A stretch of 64,000 nucleotides of DNA from NCBI RefSeq assembly GCF_000825685.1, contig NZ_CCXM01000001.1, positions 124,001-188,000 of the forward strand, in the 5' to 3' direction. The translations under genes were made by a program, and so were the position numbers. Below, in pieces: positions 1 to 8,753 of the stretch; position 1 is the stretch's first letter, and every line of letters starts with the position of its first letter. Source of the DNA: Rickettsia hoogstraalii. GTDB lineage: Bacteria > Pseudomonadota > Alphaproteobacteria > Rickettsiales > Rickettsiaceae. Under the pieces are notes generated by a model. It was not told the DNA's origin. It saw only the letters and a list, made by a program, of their open reading frames with translations, and searched no databases.

Positions 1-261
1 AGTTTAGAACTTTTATCGCCTAATAATAAAAATACGAAACCTATAATTGTAGGTATTCAGGAGAATTTTGAAGGGCTAGATAGAGTTAAAGGGGATGATA
101 TTCGCACTGCAAGACAGAGAGAACTTGTTCAAAATAGTTTACTAGGAGATTTTTTAGGAGGTTTTATTTCTCGACCGTCACCAACAATTTTAGGAGAGAA
201 AATTCAAGATAGGAGAGAATTATATATTCAACAGATTAAAGCTAAAAAATCACCGAAATAA
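1..261 (+). CDS. C-terminal end of an unrecognised protein (cut by window edge)
   Basis: The + strand frame is open from base 1 to a TAA at 259-261, giving 86 residues and no start, so this is the tail of a gene that begins outside the window. The tail is charged, with a short glycine/phenylalanine stretch (about residues 55-62) and a lysine-rich end. I recognise no family. Its last bases overlap the upstream extension of the next reading frame, the methyltransferase, which suggests the two genes are or were translationally coupled. Confidence 0.5.
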   Translation, partial: SLELLSPNNKNTKPIIVGIQENFEGLDRVKGDDIRTARQRELVQNSLLGDFLGGFISRPSPTILGEKIQDRRELYIQQIKAKKSPK

Positions 262-331
262 TGCTGTAGAGGGGATAAGTAACAGCTTATTTATCAAGCA
301 TGCAGCTAATGATATAATAAGTCGATTAGGG

Positions 332-1159
332 ATGATTGATAAGGATTTTTCGGATATTCTAGAAATATCGGCTAAATGCGGTTACCTTACAAAGCTGTTA
401 AAAACTACCTACCGAAATGCCGATATTACTGCGACGGATATGTCACCTTTATTGCTTGATTCTTTTGAGCATGGTCGTAAATTATTAATTAGACATCTTT
501 CCAAACCAGCTTATAGAGAGGAATTTAAAGGAGACACGGAACGCAGGACCGCAGCGTACACAAGCGTACGTGAGGATTCGAGTACCGGATCGACGTCTAA
601 ATTACCTCTAGAAGCGAAGTTTGGAAAGATGTCTATTGATGATGAAGATTTAGAATTCCCAAAAGACTCGTTTGATTTAATTATTTATTCATTAGGGTTA
701 CACTGGATAAATGATGTGCAGAGTTTTCTATCTAATATAAGAACATTTTTAAAGCCTGACGGTATTTTTATCGGTAATTTTGTCGGCGGAAATAGTTTAA
801 AGAATTTACGTAAATCCTTAATAGATGCCGAAACAGCAAGTGGCTTTAAACACTCTCCTCATATTTCTCCCTTTATTCATTTTGACCATGTCCCAATGCT
901 ATTATCACAAGCAGAATTTGCCGAAGTAATTGTTGATTATGAAAATATAGAGCTAAAATTTGATAATCCTTTAGCTTTAATGAGGGAAGTAAAAAATATC
1001 GGTGAGTCAAATTCACTAAATGCTAGTCACAATTACGCTATTTCTAAAAAGATGTTCTCTTTACTACAAAATTATACAAACGGCTTTGAAGATAATATTA
1101 CTTTAATTAGTTTTATTGCTTCGCCAAATAAGAATAGTATAAGATTAAAGTTGTTATAA
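332..1159 (+). CDS. BioC/NDUFAF5-like SAM-dependent methyltransferase with in-frame RPE
   Basis: This is a class I S-adenosylmethionine methyltransferase resembling BioC and the mitochondrial complex I assembly factor NDUFAF5. The visible parts are an '[13 protein letters not shown]' SAM-loop equivalent, an acidic residue in '[11 protein letters not shown]', and the post-motif '[19 protein letters not shown]' that is typical of BioC-like enzymes. A Rickettsia palindromic element sits in frame at about residues 55-102 and adds roughly 48 residues. The same frame is open upstream to 194 and encodes residues that look like the family N-terminus ('[13 protein letters not shown]'), but there is no ATG, GTG or TTG before 332. 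Either the true start is non-canonical near 224 or the original start has been lost and the gene is decaying. The substrate is not known from sequence. Confidence 0.75.
   Translation: MIDKDFSDILEISAKCGYLTKLLKTTYRNADITATDMSPLLLDSFEHGRKLLIRHLSKPAYREEFKGDTERRTAAYTSVREDSSTGSTSKLPLEAKFGKMSIDDEDLEFPKDSFDLIIYSLGLHWINDVQSFLSNIRTFLKPDGIFIGNFVGGNSLKNLRKSLIDAETASGFKHSPHISPFIHFDHVPMLLSQAEFAEVIVDYENIELKFDNPLALMREVKNIGESNSLNASHNYAISKKMFSLLQNYTNGFEDNITLISFIASPNKNSIRLKLL
491..638 (+). repeat. RPE-1-type Rickettsia palindromic element inside the methyltransferase
   Basis: The element has matching inverted ends: TTAGACATCTTTCCAAA on the left is mirrored by TTTGGAAAGATGTCTA on the right. Between them lies a GC-richer core with direct GTACG/CGTACGTGAGG motifs. 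It stays in frame with the host gene and is translated into a basic, threonine- and serine-rich segment. A collapsed copy with the same ends lies at about 59655-59707. Confidence 0.85.
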
Positions 1160-1190
1160 AGGCGATAGTGGTGTATTTTTACAGTATTAC

Positions 1191-1283
1191 GTCATTGCGA
1201 GCGACTAAAAGGAGCGTGGCAATCTCAGGAATCTTGCCTGAGATTGCTTCGTCAATTATTTCATAATTTCCTCGCAATGACGA
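1191..1283. repeat. Rickettsia palindromic repeat, intergenic
   Basis: GTCATTGCGAG at the left end is mirrored by CTCGCAATGAC at the right end, with 'CAATCTCAGG'/'CCTGAGATTG' pairing in the middle. It lies between the methyltransferase and lpdA and could fold into a long hairpin in RNA from either strand. No gene is present here. Confidence 0.8.
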
Positions 1284-1311
1284 TCCAACAATTTATTAAG
1301 GTCAAACAAAT

Positions 1312-2691
1312 ATGCAAGAATTTGATTTAGTGGTAATAGGTAGCGGGCCGGCCGGTTATACAGGTAGTATTAGAGCTGCTCAGCTTGGTATGAAAGTAGC
1401 GTGTGTTGAGAAAAACGATACTCTCGGTGGCACTTGTTTAAATATAGGATGCATACCGTCGAAAGCTTTACTTAATTCCTCTGAAAAATATGAAGAAGCT
1501 TTAAAGCATTTTGAGAGTATAGGTATTACTGCAGATGTAAAATTAGATTTACAAAAAATGCTAGCTAATAAAGATAAAGTAGTTTCTGACCTTACAAAAG
1601 GGATAGAAAGCTTATTTGCCAAAAATAAGATTACTAGGATAAAGGGTGAAGCTAAAATTATCACGAGCAACATCGTTGAAGTAAATAAAGAGCAAATTAA
1701 AGCCAAAAATATCCTAATTACTACAGGTTCCAGCGTCATAGAAATACCAAATATCAAAATAGATGAAGAGTTTATTGTTTCATCTACCGGAGCTTTAAAG
1801 CTTTCTAAAGTACCTGAGAACTTAATAGTTGTCGGGGGAGGATATATAGGCTTAGAACTCGGCTCAGTTTGGCGTCGTTTAGGTGCTAAAGTAACGGTTA
1901 TTGAGTATGCACCGAGCATTGTGCCTATGCTTGATAAGGAAATTGCTACGCAGTTTATGAAGCTACAGCAAAAACAAGGTATAGAGTTTAAGCTGAATAC
2001 CAAAGTGTTATCGGCTGAAGTAAAGTCAGGAAAAGTAAATCTGACAATAGAGGAGGGCGGTAAGAGTTCGTTAGTAACTAGCGATGTGGTATTAATGGCA
2101 GTAGGTAGAAAAGCCTATACGCAAAATCTAGGGCTTGAGTCTGTCGGTATTATTACAGATAAACAAGGTAGAATTGAGATTAATGACCGGTTCCAAACAT
2201 CTAGTCCAAACATTTACGCAGTCGGTGATGTGGTAAAAGGAGCGATGCTTGCTCATAAAGCCGAGGAAGAGGCTGTAGCTGCCGTGGAAATTATGGCAGG
2301 GCAGGCAGGACATGTTAACTATAATCTAATTCCAAGCGTAATATATACTTATCCTGAAGTAGCAAGCATCGGTGAAACGGAAGAACAGTTAAAAGAAAAA
2401 GGCATTAATTATAAAGTAGGTAAGTTTCCGTTTTTAGCAAATAGTAGAGCAAGAGCAATCGGTAGTACGGAAGGGATGGTTAAGATCCTTGCCGATAGTA
2501 AAACCGATAGGGTTTTAGGAGCTCATATTATAGGAGCCGATGCAAGTACACTCATTGCCGAGCTTACGGCTTATATGGAATTTGGAGCAGCTTCGGAAGA
2601 TATAGCAAGAACCTGCCACGCCCACCCGACTTTAAGCGAGGCCATAAAAGAAGCAGCACTTAGTGTGGATAAAAGAACGATTAATATGTGA
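1312..2691 (+). CDS. lpdA: Dihydrolipoamide dehydrogenase (E3)
   Basis: This is the flavoprotein E3 component of the pyruvate and 2-oxoglutarate dehydrogenase complexes. It reoxidises dihydrolipoyl groups and passes electrons to NAD+. The 459 residues are full length. The N-terminal FAD Rossmann motif 'GSGPAGY' is at residues 11-16, the redox-active disulfide 'GGTCLNIGCIPSK' has Cys42 and Cys47, the NAD-binding motif 'VVGGGYIGLELG' is near residue 175, the second FAD motif 'IYAVGDV' near 302, and the C-terminal catalytic dyad is His438/Glu443 in 'HPTLSEA'. Other E2/E1 genes are not adjacent, so it is transcribed apart from the complex genes here. An RPE lies directly upstream. Confidence 0.97.
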   Translation: MQEFDLVVIGSGPAGYTGSIRAAQLGMKVACVEKNDTLGGTCLNIGCIPSKALLNSSEKYEEALKHFESIGITADVKLDLQKMLANKDKVVSDLTKGIESLFAKNKITRIKGEAKIITSNIVEVNKEQIKAKNILITTGSSVIEIPNIKIDEEFIVSSTGALKLSKVPENLIVVGGGYIGLELGSVWRRLGAKVTVIEYAPSIVPMLDKEIATQFMKLQQKQGIEFKLNTKVLSAEVKSGKVNLTIEEGGKSSLVTSDVVLMAVGRKAYTQNLGLESVGIITDKQGRIEINDRFQTSSPNIYAVGDVVKGAMLAHKAEEEAVAAVEIMAGQAGHVNYNLIPSVIYTYPEVASIGETEEQLKEKGINYKVGKFPFLANSRARAIGSTEGMVKILADSKTDRVLGAHIIGADASTLIAELTAYMEFGAASEDIARTCHAHPTLSEAIKEAALSVDKRTINM

Positions 2692-2701
2692 TATACTCCT
2701 A

Positions 2702-3297
2702 CGTCATTGCGAGGAAAAATTGAAAATTTTGACGAAGCAATCTCAGGAGTGCTACTTTATGAGATTGCCACGCTCCTTAAAGTTGCGGTGTTGTTGCATG
2801 GCTCGTATTATATCATTCCCGCGTGGCATTGTTGCGTGGACCTGTTTATCCGTCATTGCGAGGAAATTACGAAGTAATTGACGAAGCAAGGAAGAAAAAA
2901 AATTCTTATTTACAGAATTTTTTTAATTATTTCCTGGATTGCCCCGTCGCTTCGCTCCTCGCAAGGTGTTGTTGCGTGGATCAGTTTTACCTCTGTTATC
3001 CCGTGGCTTGACCACGGGATCCAGTTAAAAATACTAATATTATTAGTATTTTTTATTGTTTTTATGGACCTAGTTAGCAAGCCACTGGGTGACCCAGTAG
3101 GTTTTAACGGTCTACGCAACAATGCCTCCTCGCAATGACGACCTTCAGTATCCACGCAATAATACTTTCCCGCGTAGGCGGGAATCCAGTAAATCTATAA
3201 AAAACTTGTTTTTTTAGGTTTATTTTTTAAATATAGAATGTAATTTTTGTACTAATGTTAAGATTATTTTCTGGATCCCCGCTTTCGCGGGAATGAC
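2702..3297. repeat. Cluster of four Rickettsia palindromic repeats in the lpdA-cyclo-ligase gap
   Basis: The 600-base gap contains no credible gene. Four hairpin repeats follow one another: about 2702-2800 (TCATTGCGAGG family), 2850-2966 (same family, with a TTTTTT-rich core), 2994-3110 (ATCCCGTGGC...GCCACTGGG family) and 3166-3296 (TTCCCGCGTAGGCGGGAA ... CGCGGGAATGAC family). Short ORFs here only translate the repeats. The last repeat ends immediately before the next gene. Confidence 0.8.
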
Positions 3298-3318
3298 ATG
3301 TACGGGTATGACAATGAT

Positions 3319-3840
3319 ATGACCAAACAAGAGCTGCGGCTTTATTTCAAAGATCTTTTAATAAAAAACCAAGATAAGATTAATTCCGACTTAGTCAAAA
3401 ACTCCCTAATCAATAAAATTAGCCGGTTATTAAAGGAGTTAAAAGTAAAGACAGTGGGACTTTACTATCCTCTAAAATACGAGATTAACTTACTTGAAAT
3501 AACAAACTTACATCCTGAAATAAAATTTTTCCTACCAAAAATTATAGCAGATGAAATCAAATATTGTTCATATAAATCCAATGATGAACTAGTGCTAGGT
3601 GAATTTAAAACCTATGAGCCTATAAATAATGATTTTTTTATTCCTGAGTTAGTTATTATCCCAGGGCTTGCGTTTAGTAATGAGGGTTACAGACTTGGAT
3701 ACGGCAAAGGACATTTTGATCGATATCTTAATAATAACCGAAATATATTGGCTGTCGGAGTTTGTTTAAAAGAGCAGTTAATAGATAATTTTCCTGTTGA
3801 ACCTCATGATCGTAAACTTGATTTTGTGATTTCGGTATAA
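3319..3840 (+). CDS. 5-formyltetrahydrofolate cyclo-ligase
   Basis: This enzyme converts 5-formyltetrahydrofolate to 5,10-methenyltetrahydrofolate using ATP in one-carbon metabolism. It is about 173 residues long, close to the family norm. The conserved C-terminal block 'GLAFSNEGYRLGYGKGHFDRYL' contains the GYGxGxFD signature, and the N-terminus has the usual 'K.ELR..FK..L' pattern. I prefer ATG 3319 because the frame-compatible ATG at 3298 lies within the end of an RPE (GCGGGAATGACATG). No clear Shine-Dalgarno sequence precedes either start. The gene stands alone between repeats and a short unknown ORF. Confidence 0.9.
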   Translation: MTKQELRLYFKDLLIKNQDKINSDLVKNSLINKISRLLKELKVKTVGLYYPLKYEINLLEITNLHPEIKFFLPKIIADEIKYCSYKSNDELVLGEFKTYEPINNDFFIPELVIIPGLAFSNEGYRLGYGKGHFDRYLNNNRNILAVGVCLKEQLIDNFPVEPHDRKLDFVISV

Positions 3841-3914
3841 TAACCTTAATTTTTTTTAATTGTATAAAATATTATATTTGTATATTATTATTACAAAAAT
3901 CAACTTAGGATAAA

Positions 3915-4172
3915 ATGGTTGATATAATAAAAAAAATTGTCGTATTGTTCGGTGTACCTTTTGCTTTTTTTGCACAAGCAGTTGGAGATTGGCTAGAAAC
4001 AGGACAAGTATCCGGCGATACTCAGACTGGAGACATTTGCTTTCAATTAGCATTGATAGGAGTAGGGACACTTATCATCGATCAGGCATTTAGTAACTTG
4101 CCTAATGATGTATACAACGAATATGTCAAAGTAGTACAAGATAGTGAGATACAAGTTACATTAGTTGGCTAA
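3915..4172 (+). CDS. Small hypothetical protein with hydrophobic N-terminus
   Basis: The 85-residue ORF has a short charged start followed by a hydrophobic segment (about residues 8-22, 'IVVLFGVPFAFFAQAVG'). A second hydrophobic stretch near residues 44-55 follows. This could be a small membrane or secreted protein. I recognise no family. It has an AGGAT weak ribosome-binding match about 4 bases upstream and ends just before a strong terminator hairpin at 4194, which supports it being a real transcribed gene. Confidence 0.5.
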   Translation: MVDIIKKIVVLFGVPFAFFAQAVGDWLETGQVSGDTQTGDICFQLALIGVGTLIIDQAFSNLPNDVYNEYVKVVQDSEIQVTLVG

Positions 4173-4193
4173 TTTTCTTCTATTCATATATAG

Positions 4194-4223
4194 GCTACAA
4201 ATTATTTGATTTGTAGCTTTTTT
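4194..4223. terminator. Rho-independent terminator (possibly bidirectional)
   Basis: The stem GCTACAAAT (4194-4202) pairs perfectly with ATTTGTAGC (4209-4217) around a 6-base loop and is followed by six T residues on the + strand. It ends the small ORF at 4172. The rnd gene on the opposite strand ends at 4225, and an A-rich flank on that side means the hairpin may serve both. Confidence 0.8.
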
Positions 4224-4224
4224 C

Positions 4225-5070
4225 TTATAAGTTATTACACAAACTTATTATTTCATCTTTATATTTTTGTTTGCGTAAATATTTGCTTTTTAAATTTAGA
4301 TTTTTAAAATCCTTGTGATTCAATGGCGGGTATTTACTAAGCTTTATTAAATCTTCATCTAAAATAAAATGCTTACGAGGAATATTTATAGTTTGTGCAT
4401 TCTCTTCACGATAAGCTGCAAGTGCTTGAATTTTACGGTTAAAACTCTCATCATCACTTCTATATTTTATTTTTTTCCACGCATTTTTCAGCTCAACCTT
4501 ATAATTTCTAACGTCTAATAAAGAACTAAGAGTAGTTTGGTATTTATTAGTTAAATTATTTCTAATAATTATATTATTTAGCTCTTTATATATCTTATAC
4601 AAATACTCCACATCTAACATTGCATAATTTAACATATCACTAGTAATAGGGCGTTTTAGCCAGTTAGATTTTTGGTGGGTTTTATCGATAGTAATGCCTA
4701 TTAGCTTATAGCAAAGGTCATCATAGCTTAGCTGTTTACCGAATCCGCAAATATTTGCTGCAATTTGTATATCAAAAACATTAGAAGGTATGGTTTTAAA
4801 TAAATTATAGAAAATCTCTAAATCTTCACGAGGAGCATGAAATATTTTAGTAATATTATTATCTGCAAGTAACTTATTAAAAATATTCAGATCTAAATTG
4901 CTTAATGCATCAATTATTCCGCAATATTCTTCTGCTTTAACTTGAATTATACTAAGCTGAGCATAATAGGTATAGCGACGCTCAAACTCCGTATCTATGC
5001 TTAAGCATGTCTTATTTGCTAACCTGTTACAAAATTCTTCTAATGTTTTTTGGTTATCAATAATTTGCAT
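4225..5070 (-). CDS. rnd: Ribonuclease D
   Basis: RNase D is a 3'-5' exoribonuclease of the DEDDy superfamily that trims the 3' ends of tRNA precursors. The catalytic residues are all visible: Asp26 and Glu28 in 'SIDTEFERR', Asp83 in 'FHAPREDLEIF', and Tyr149/Asp153 in 'NYAMLDVEYLY'. At 281 residues it is shorter than the E. coli protein (about 375), so it has the exonuclease domain plus one HRDC-like region at about residues 200-260. It is transcribed toward the terminator at 4194-4223 and lies 9 bases after the DUF155 gene, which suggests an operon of the two. Confidence 0.92.
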   Translation of the reverse strand: MQIIDNQKTLEEFCNRLANKTCLSIDTEFERRYTYYAQLSIIQVKAEEYCGIIDALSNLDLNIFNKLLADNNITKIFHAPREDLEIFYNLFKTIPSNVFDIQIAANICGFGKQLSYDDLCYKLIGITIDKTHQKSNWLKRPITSDMLNYAMLDVEYLYKIYKELNNIIIRNNLTNKYQTTLSSLLDVRNYKVELKNAWKKIKYRSDDESFNRKIQALAAYREENAQTINIPRKHFILDEDLIKLSKYPPLNHKDFKNLNLKSKYLRKQKYKDEIISLCNNL

Positions 5071-5079
5071 AGAAGCTAT

Positions 5080-5910
5080 TTATAAAGCTCCGATAATTTT
5101 TAAGAAAAGATTAGTATGAGATAACGACAAGACAACTTCAAGACCGATTAAAATAATAATAATCCACTCAAGTTTGGTAGAATGTTTATAATTAAGGTCA
5201 TTTGAAAGAATGTCTAAAAGCTCGTGAATCATATTAAGACGATGATTCATTATATTTTGCCGTATTTCTATGTCTTGAAACTCTGCCGTCATAAGATATA
5301 AAGGCTCATAGCTCGGACGACGCCAAAAGAATTCCGGAGTATCGAATATATCGCTATGCAAACTGATTGAATAACGCTCGTTAAATAATATACCTATTTG
5401 CTGTAATATCTCCTTTTTTGAAAGCGATACGCTGCCGGTTCTAGCTAGTTCCTGCTGAATAGGAGTGGTCTGAACAATCAAGTTACTAACGGATTGCTCA
5501 AGAACGCTAAGTTTAATCGATTGTGCAAGAGCATGGGAAATAGAAAGTTTAACAAAGACTGATTTATCTGCTAAGATTATTTTATTTTTTTCTTCATCAA
5601 TAAATGTTTTCTCGACTTCTGTATTATATTCAAAATAAATATAATCAGATACCGGCTCTTTAAGCTTATTAACTGTTACTAAATCAGTATCGTTTAAAAC
5701 TATTTTTTCTTGAATTTCATCGCCGCCCCAAATAGTTACACAGCCAAACGGAAAGAAAAATATCTCTATAAAATCAGAATCTTTATTTATCTCTTTCCGA
5801 ATATATAAAACATCGTCAAAATGTTGAGGCTCAAGACCAATCTTTTTTAAATTAGTAACTAGATCACTCATCTTATATTCGGAAGAAGTACAGTAAGATG
5901 AACATCTCAT
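5080..5910 (-). CDS. RMD1/YagE-family (DUF155) membrane-anchored protein
   Basis: The protein belongs to the DUF155 family, related to yeast Rmd1/Sif2 and mitochondrial RMND1. The core signature 'FFPFGCVTIWG' is present at about residues 60-70, and one C-terminal transmembrane segment ('WIIIILIGLEVVLSL') anchors it. I chose the ATG at 5910, giving 'MRCSSYCTSSEYK', because this is the usual family start; the frame is open upstream to 5958 but the added residues are not conserved. The bacterial function is unknown. In mitochondria, RMND1 supports translation at the inner membrane. It is probably co-transcribed with rnd. Confidence 0.82.
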   Translation of the reverse strand: MRCSSYCTSSEYKMSDLVTNLKKIGLEPQHFDDVLYIRKEINKDSDFIEIFFFPFGCVTIWGGDEIQEKIVLNDTDLVTVNKLKEPVSDYIYFEYNTEVEKTFIDEEKNKIILADKSVFVKLSISHALAQSIKLSVLEQSVSNLIVQTTPIQQELARTGSVSLSKKEILQQIGILFNERYSISLHSDIFDTPEFFWRRPSYEPLYLMTAEFQDIEIRQNIMNHRLNMIHELLDILSNDLNYKHSTKLEWIIIILIGLEVVLSLSHTNLFLKIIGAL

Positions 5911-5983
5911 GATTATTAAGTTTAATTTATATAAATTTAGAGTATAGTAGTTAGGCACCTATAAAGTCAATAATATTATAATT

Positions 5984-6910
5984 ATGTATGAAATATTAAG
6001 TAATAGAGAGATTATCAAAATAATAGGTTTAGATTCGGTAAAGTTCCTACAAAATCTTGTTACCAATGATATTTGTAAGAACAGCTACTGTTATACCTAT
6101 TTGCTTAATAATCAAGGAAGATATTTATTTGATTTTTTCGTGTATGTTCACAACCTTGAGGAAATTTACCTTGATATTGATAAAAGTAATAAAGCTACTT
6201 TGATAGAACATTTAAACTTCTATAAATTTCGCTCAAAAATACAGATAATAGATTGTAGTGACGAATATAAAGTTATCTACTCACTTCAAAAATTAGATAT
6301 AGACACACTAGTTACGTCTCGTGATCCGAGATATTCTATGCTTGGTTTTCGCTCAACCGTTTCATCTTTTTTGTCATTGCGAGAAGACGCCATAGGCGTC
6401 GAAGAAGCAATCTCAGGCAAAATTCTTGAGATTGCCACGCTCCCTTCGGTTGCTCACAATGACGGTTTGGAGAACCACGCAACAATACCTCTCTGCGGAA
6501 GCGGGAATCCAGCTTCCTTATATCTAGAAGATAAATATAATTTCGCAATAATAGACGGTGTGGAAGATTTAATCACAGATAAATCTATTCCAAATATGTA
6601 TGGTGCTGAGGAGTTAAATGCAATTAGTTTTGACAAAGGCTGTTATGTCGGGCAGGAAGTTATTTCAAGAGCTAAATATCAAGGTGTTATAAGAAGGAAG
6701 ATATATAAAATTACAGCAGATGAAGATTTATCCTCATTAGTTAAAGATGAAGAAATACTCGCAGATAACGATAAAATCGGTGTAATATGCTCAAGTTACC
6801 GTAATAAAGCAATCGCCTTAATCAGAGAAGAAAAATATCTTGCCGATAAAGAGGCTAATATTATCGTTAAAGGGATTAAAATAAATTTATCTCTCGCTCC
6901 TTGGTATTAG
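5984..6910 (+). CDS. ygfZ: tRNA-modifying/Fe-S assembly protein YgfZ with RPE insertion
   Basis: This is a folate-binding GcvT-like protein of the YgfZ/IBA57 family, which helps assemble or repair [4Fe-4S] enzymes such as MiaB. The diagnostic motif K-G-C-Y-x-G-Q-E is present as 'KGCYVGQEVISR' near residues 218-229. The N-terminal folate-domain start 'LDSVKFLQNLVTNDI' is normal. About 48 residues (bases 6374-6515) are foreign. They encode the TCATTGCGAG...CAATGACGG palindrome plus part of a second repeat ('AAGCGGGAATCCAG'), in frame. Without the insert the length would match the usual 260-residue form. Confidence 0.9.
   Translation: MYEILSNREIIKIIGLDSVKFLQNLVTNDICKNSYCYTYLLNNQGRYLFDFFVYVHNLEEIYLDIDKSNKATLIEHLNFYKFRSKIQIIDCSDEYKVIYSLQKLDIDTLVTSRDPRYSMLGFRSTVSSFLSLREDAIGVEEAISGKILEIATLPSVAHNDGLENHATIPLCGSGNPASLYLEDKYNFAIIDGVEDLITDKSIPNMYGAEELNAISFDKGCYVGQEVISRAKYQGVIRRKIYKITADEDLSSLVKDEEILADNDKIGVICSSYRNKAIALIREEKYLADKEANIIVKGIKINLSLAPWY
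6374..6515. repeat. RPE pair inserted in frame in ygfZ
   Basis: A TCATTGCGAGAAG...CAATGACGG palindrome (about 6374-6466) is followed by a partial second repeat ending GCGGAAGCGGGAATCCAG. The reading frame runs through both without a stop. Confidence 0.85.
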
Positions 6911-7007
6911 ATAATAGTTAAACTTTTAATAATTTCTAGACAATATAATTTTGTAGTTTATTTTATATTGATACTTTTATTATAAATAAAAAAATTTTGT
7001 AGCTATT

Positions 7008-8344
7008 ATGTCAAATCCTTTCCAACTTATACAAGAATTTAAATTTACTGAGGCTGTTGGGGTATTAGCATCAACTAATGTAAATGAGCGAGGCAATATA
7101 ATTTTCCAGCTAAAAAAACCTGACGGTACCATATTTCCTTATGCAGCAATAAATGTTAATGCTTTAGAAGCTTTATGCTTTATGAATTCTGTACTCACTT
7201 TAACTTCTAATAATCAGCAGCAGATAAAAGATAGGGTAATTTTATTAAAAAATTGTATTAAAACTGCATATAATAAAATGGAAAATTATAGTAGTACTAT
7301 TTGGGATGGAAGAGACAATAATGGTAATACTACAGCTCATTGGCTTGCTTGGGGCGGAGCTACCGAAGAACTTTACGGTTTATTAAATAAACACCCTGAG
7401 CTTATAGAAGATGAAAAAAAACTTTCACGTAATGTTTTTGGTGTCACAATGGAAGTTGAGCATTTAAATGTAGAACAGAAAAAAGAACTAGCTAAAGTTT
7501 TAATTCCTTTAGGCATACAAATTAATAACTTAAATACATATAATATTATATTACAAAATAACGAATATTTAGAGTGTCTAAAAAGTATTACGGAAAATGC
7601 TAGTAATTTATCTCTAGAAATATTCACAGAGTTTACAAACAATGCGATGACAAAAATAGGTAATTTTAATTAGTAATCTAAAAAATAATAAAGTAGATAT
7701 TTCTACTACTAAGAATTATATAGAAAAAGGTTATGAAATAGTTGATAGTATATTTAAATATCAAGATAAAATAAACATTGAAGAATTATTACACAAAGAT
7801 TTAACTTCTTCAACAACTTATGTTTCTTCATTTCTACATTGGTTATTAGAGTTTGGAAATACTAATTTCGCCTCTCTTCTACAAAATTATGATCAAAACT
7901 AAAAAGCTTGATTTTTATGTAAAAGACTGGAACGGCAAAGCTCATTACCGCAGTGTATTAGAGTGGATAGCTAATTATAGACTTGATATTTTAAAGGATG
8001 GAATTCTAAGCCCTTACTTAAATCCCTGTAAAAAAGAAGAAAATGAGAAGATACTAGTAAATTTAGTAAGTAATGATAGTAAGATAAATAGTGAAAAACT
8101 AATATTACCTTTCTTTAAGAAATTGTTGGAACATAAGCCGCCTTTATTTAATGATAATCTTAAGGACACAAAAATAGCTATTGCTAATAAAATTGCTCAA
8201 GAATCTTTAAATGCTAAAAAGCTCCCTACACATGTTTATACAGCTCAAACAATTGACTTTGCTTCATGTTTAATTTCATTGCAGCAATATGAAAAAGAAA
8301 TAGTGGATAGTATAGGTGTTGCTAATCTTAATTTGTACGATTAA
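7008..8344 (+). pseudogene. Ankyrin-like protein gene split by two frameshifts
   Basis: Three consecutive + strand frames make one interrupted protein. Frame 1 (7008-7673, 221 residues) has an ankyrin-like unit 'DNNGNTTAHWLAWGGATEELYGLL'. Frame 2 (about 7669-7902) continues without a start and holds 'SFLHWLLEFGNTNFASLLQNY'. Frame 3 (about 7889-8344) holds 'VKDWNGKAHYRSVLEWIANYRLD'. Each frame contains the H-W or S-V-L-x-W pattern expected of degenerate ankyrin repeats. The most economical reading is a single gene of about 440 residues with shifts near 7665 and near 7890. The first piece could still be translated as a 221-residue protein from ATG 7008. Rickettsia ankyrin proteins are often host-directed, but function here is not known. 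Confidence 0.65.
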
Positions 8345-8443
8345 ATTATCAAAGGATTTATGCAGCAAAGCAGGGGATATCCTAGCTAACTTAACCCTGT
8401 GTTGTATGAACGTTCAGGATGTCATTTCCGCGTAGGCGGGAAG

Positions 8444-8611
8444 GCGTTGTTGCGTGGATACCATCCCGTCATTGCGAGGAAATTGCATAGCAATTGACTA
8501 AGCAATCCAGTAAAAAATTCTGTAAGTCAGAATTTTTTTATTATTTTTTCTGGATTGCCGCGTCGCCTACGGCTCCTCGCAATGACGGGATGGTATCCAC
8601 GCAACAATGCC
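8444..8611. repeat. Nested Rickettsia palindromic repeat with 38-bp outer stem
   Basis: The arms at about 8444-8481 and 8574-8611 are reverse complements with one mismatch over 38 bases. They join GTTGCGTGGATAC to GTCATTGCGAGG, which are two separate repeat units. The core has AAAAATTCTG...CAGAATTTTT. The rest of the 8345-8753 gap contains further repeat fragments (TTCCGCGTAGGCGGGAA near 8427-8442) and no gene. Confidence 0.8.
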
Positions 8612-8753
8612 ACACGGGAATGACATCGAGTCTTATGACACCCATGTGTATTTAGCTAGGAATGACATACTTTTTTAACTCCACAAAAATATTGTTTGTT
8701 TCTTTTTTTATCTTTATTATTATTTGCATAGAAAATCCCTATAACTTAACTCT

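Noticed and set aside
1380..2003. 207-residue minus-strand frame opposite lpdA
   Set aside because: It lies wholly antisense to a well-conserved dehydrogenase and has no recognisable domain; AT-rich codon use leaves such frames open.
2663..3155. Several overlapping short frames after lpdA
   Set aside because: They translate only palindromic repeats.
2702..3297. Regularly spaced repeats considered as a CRISPR array
   Set aside because: Units are palindromic elements of different families with no constant repeat-spacer spacing and no cas genes.
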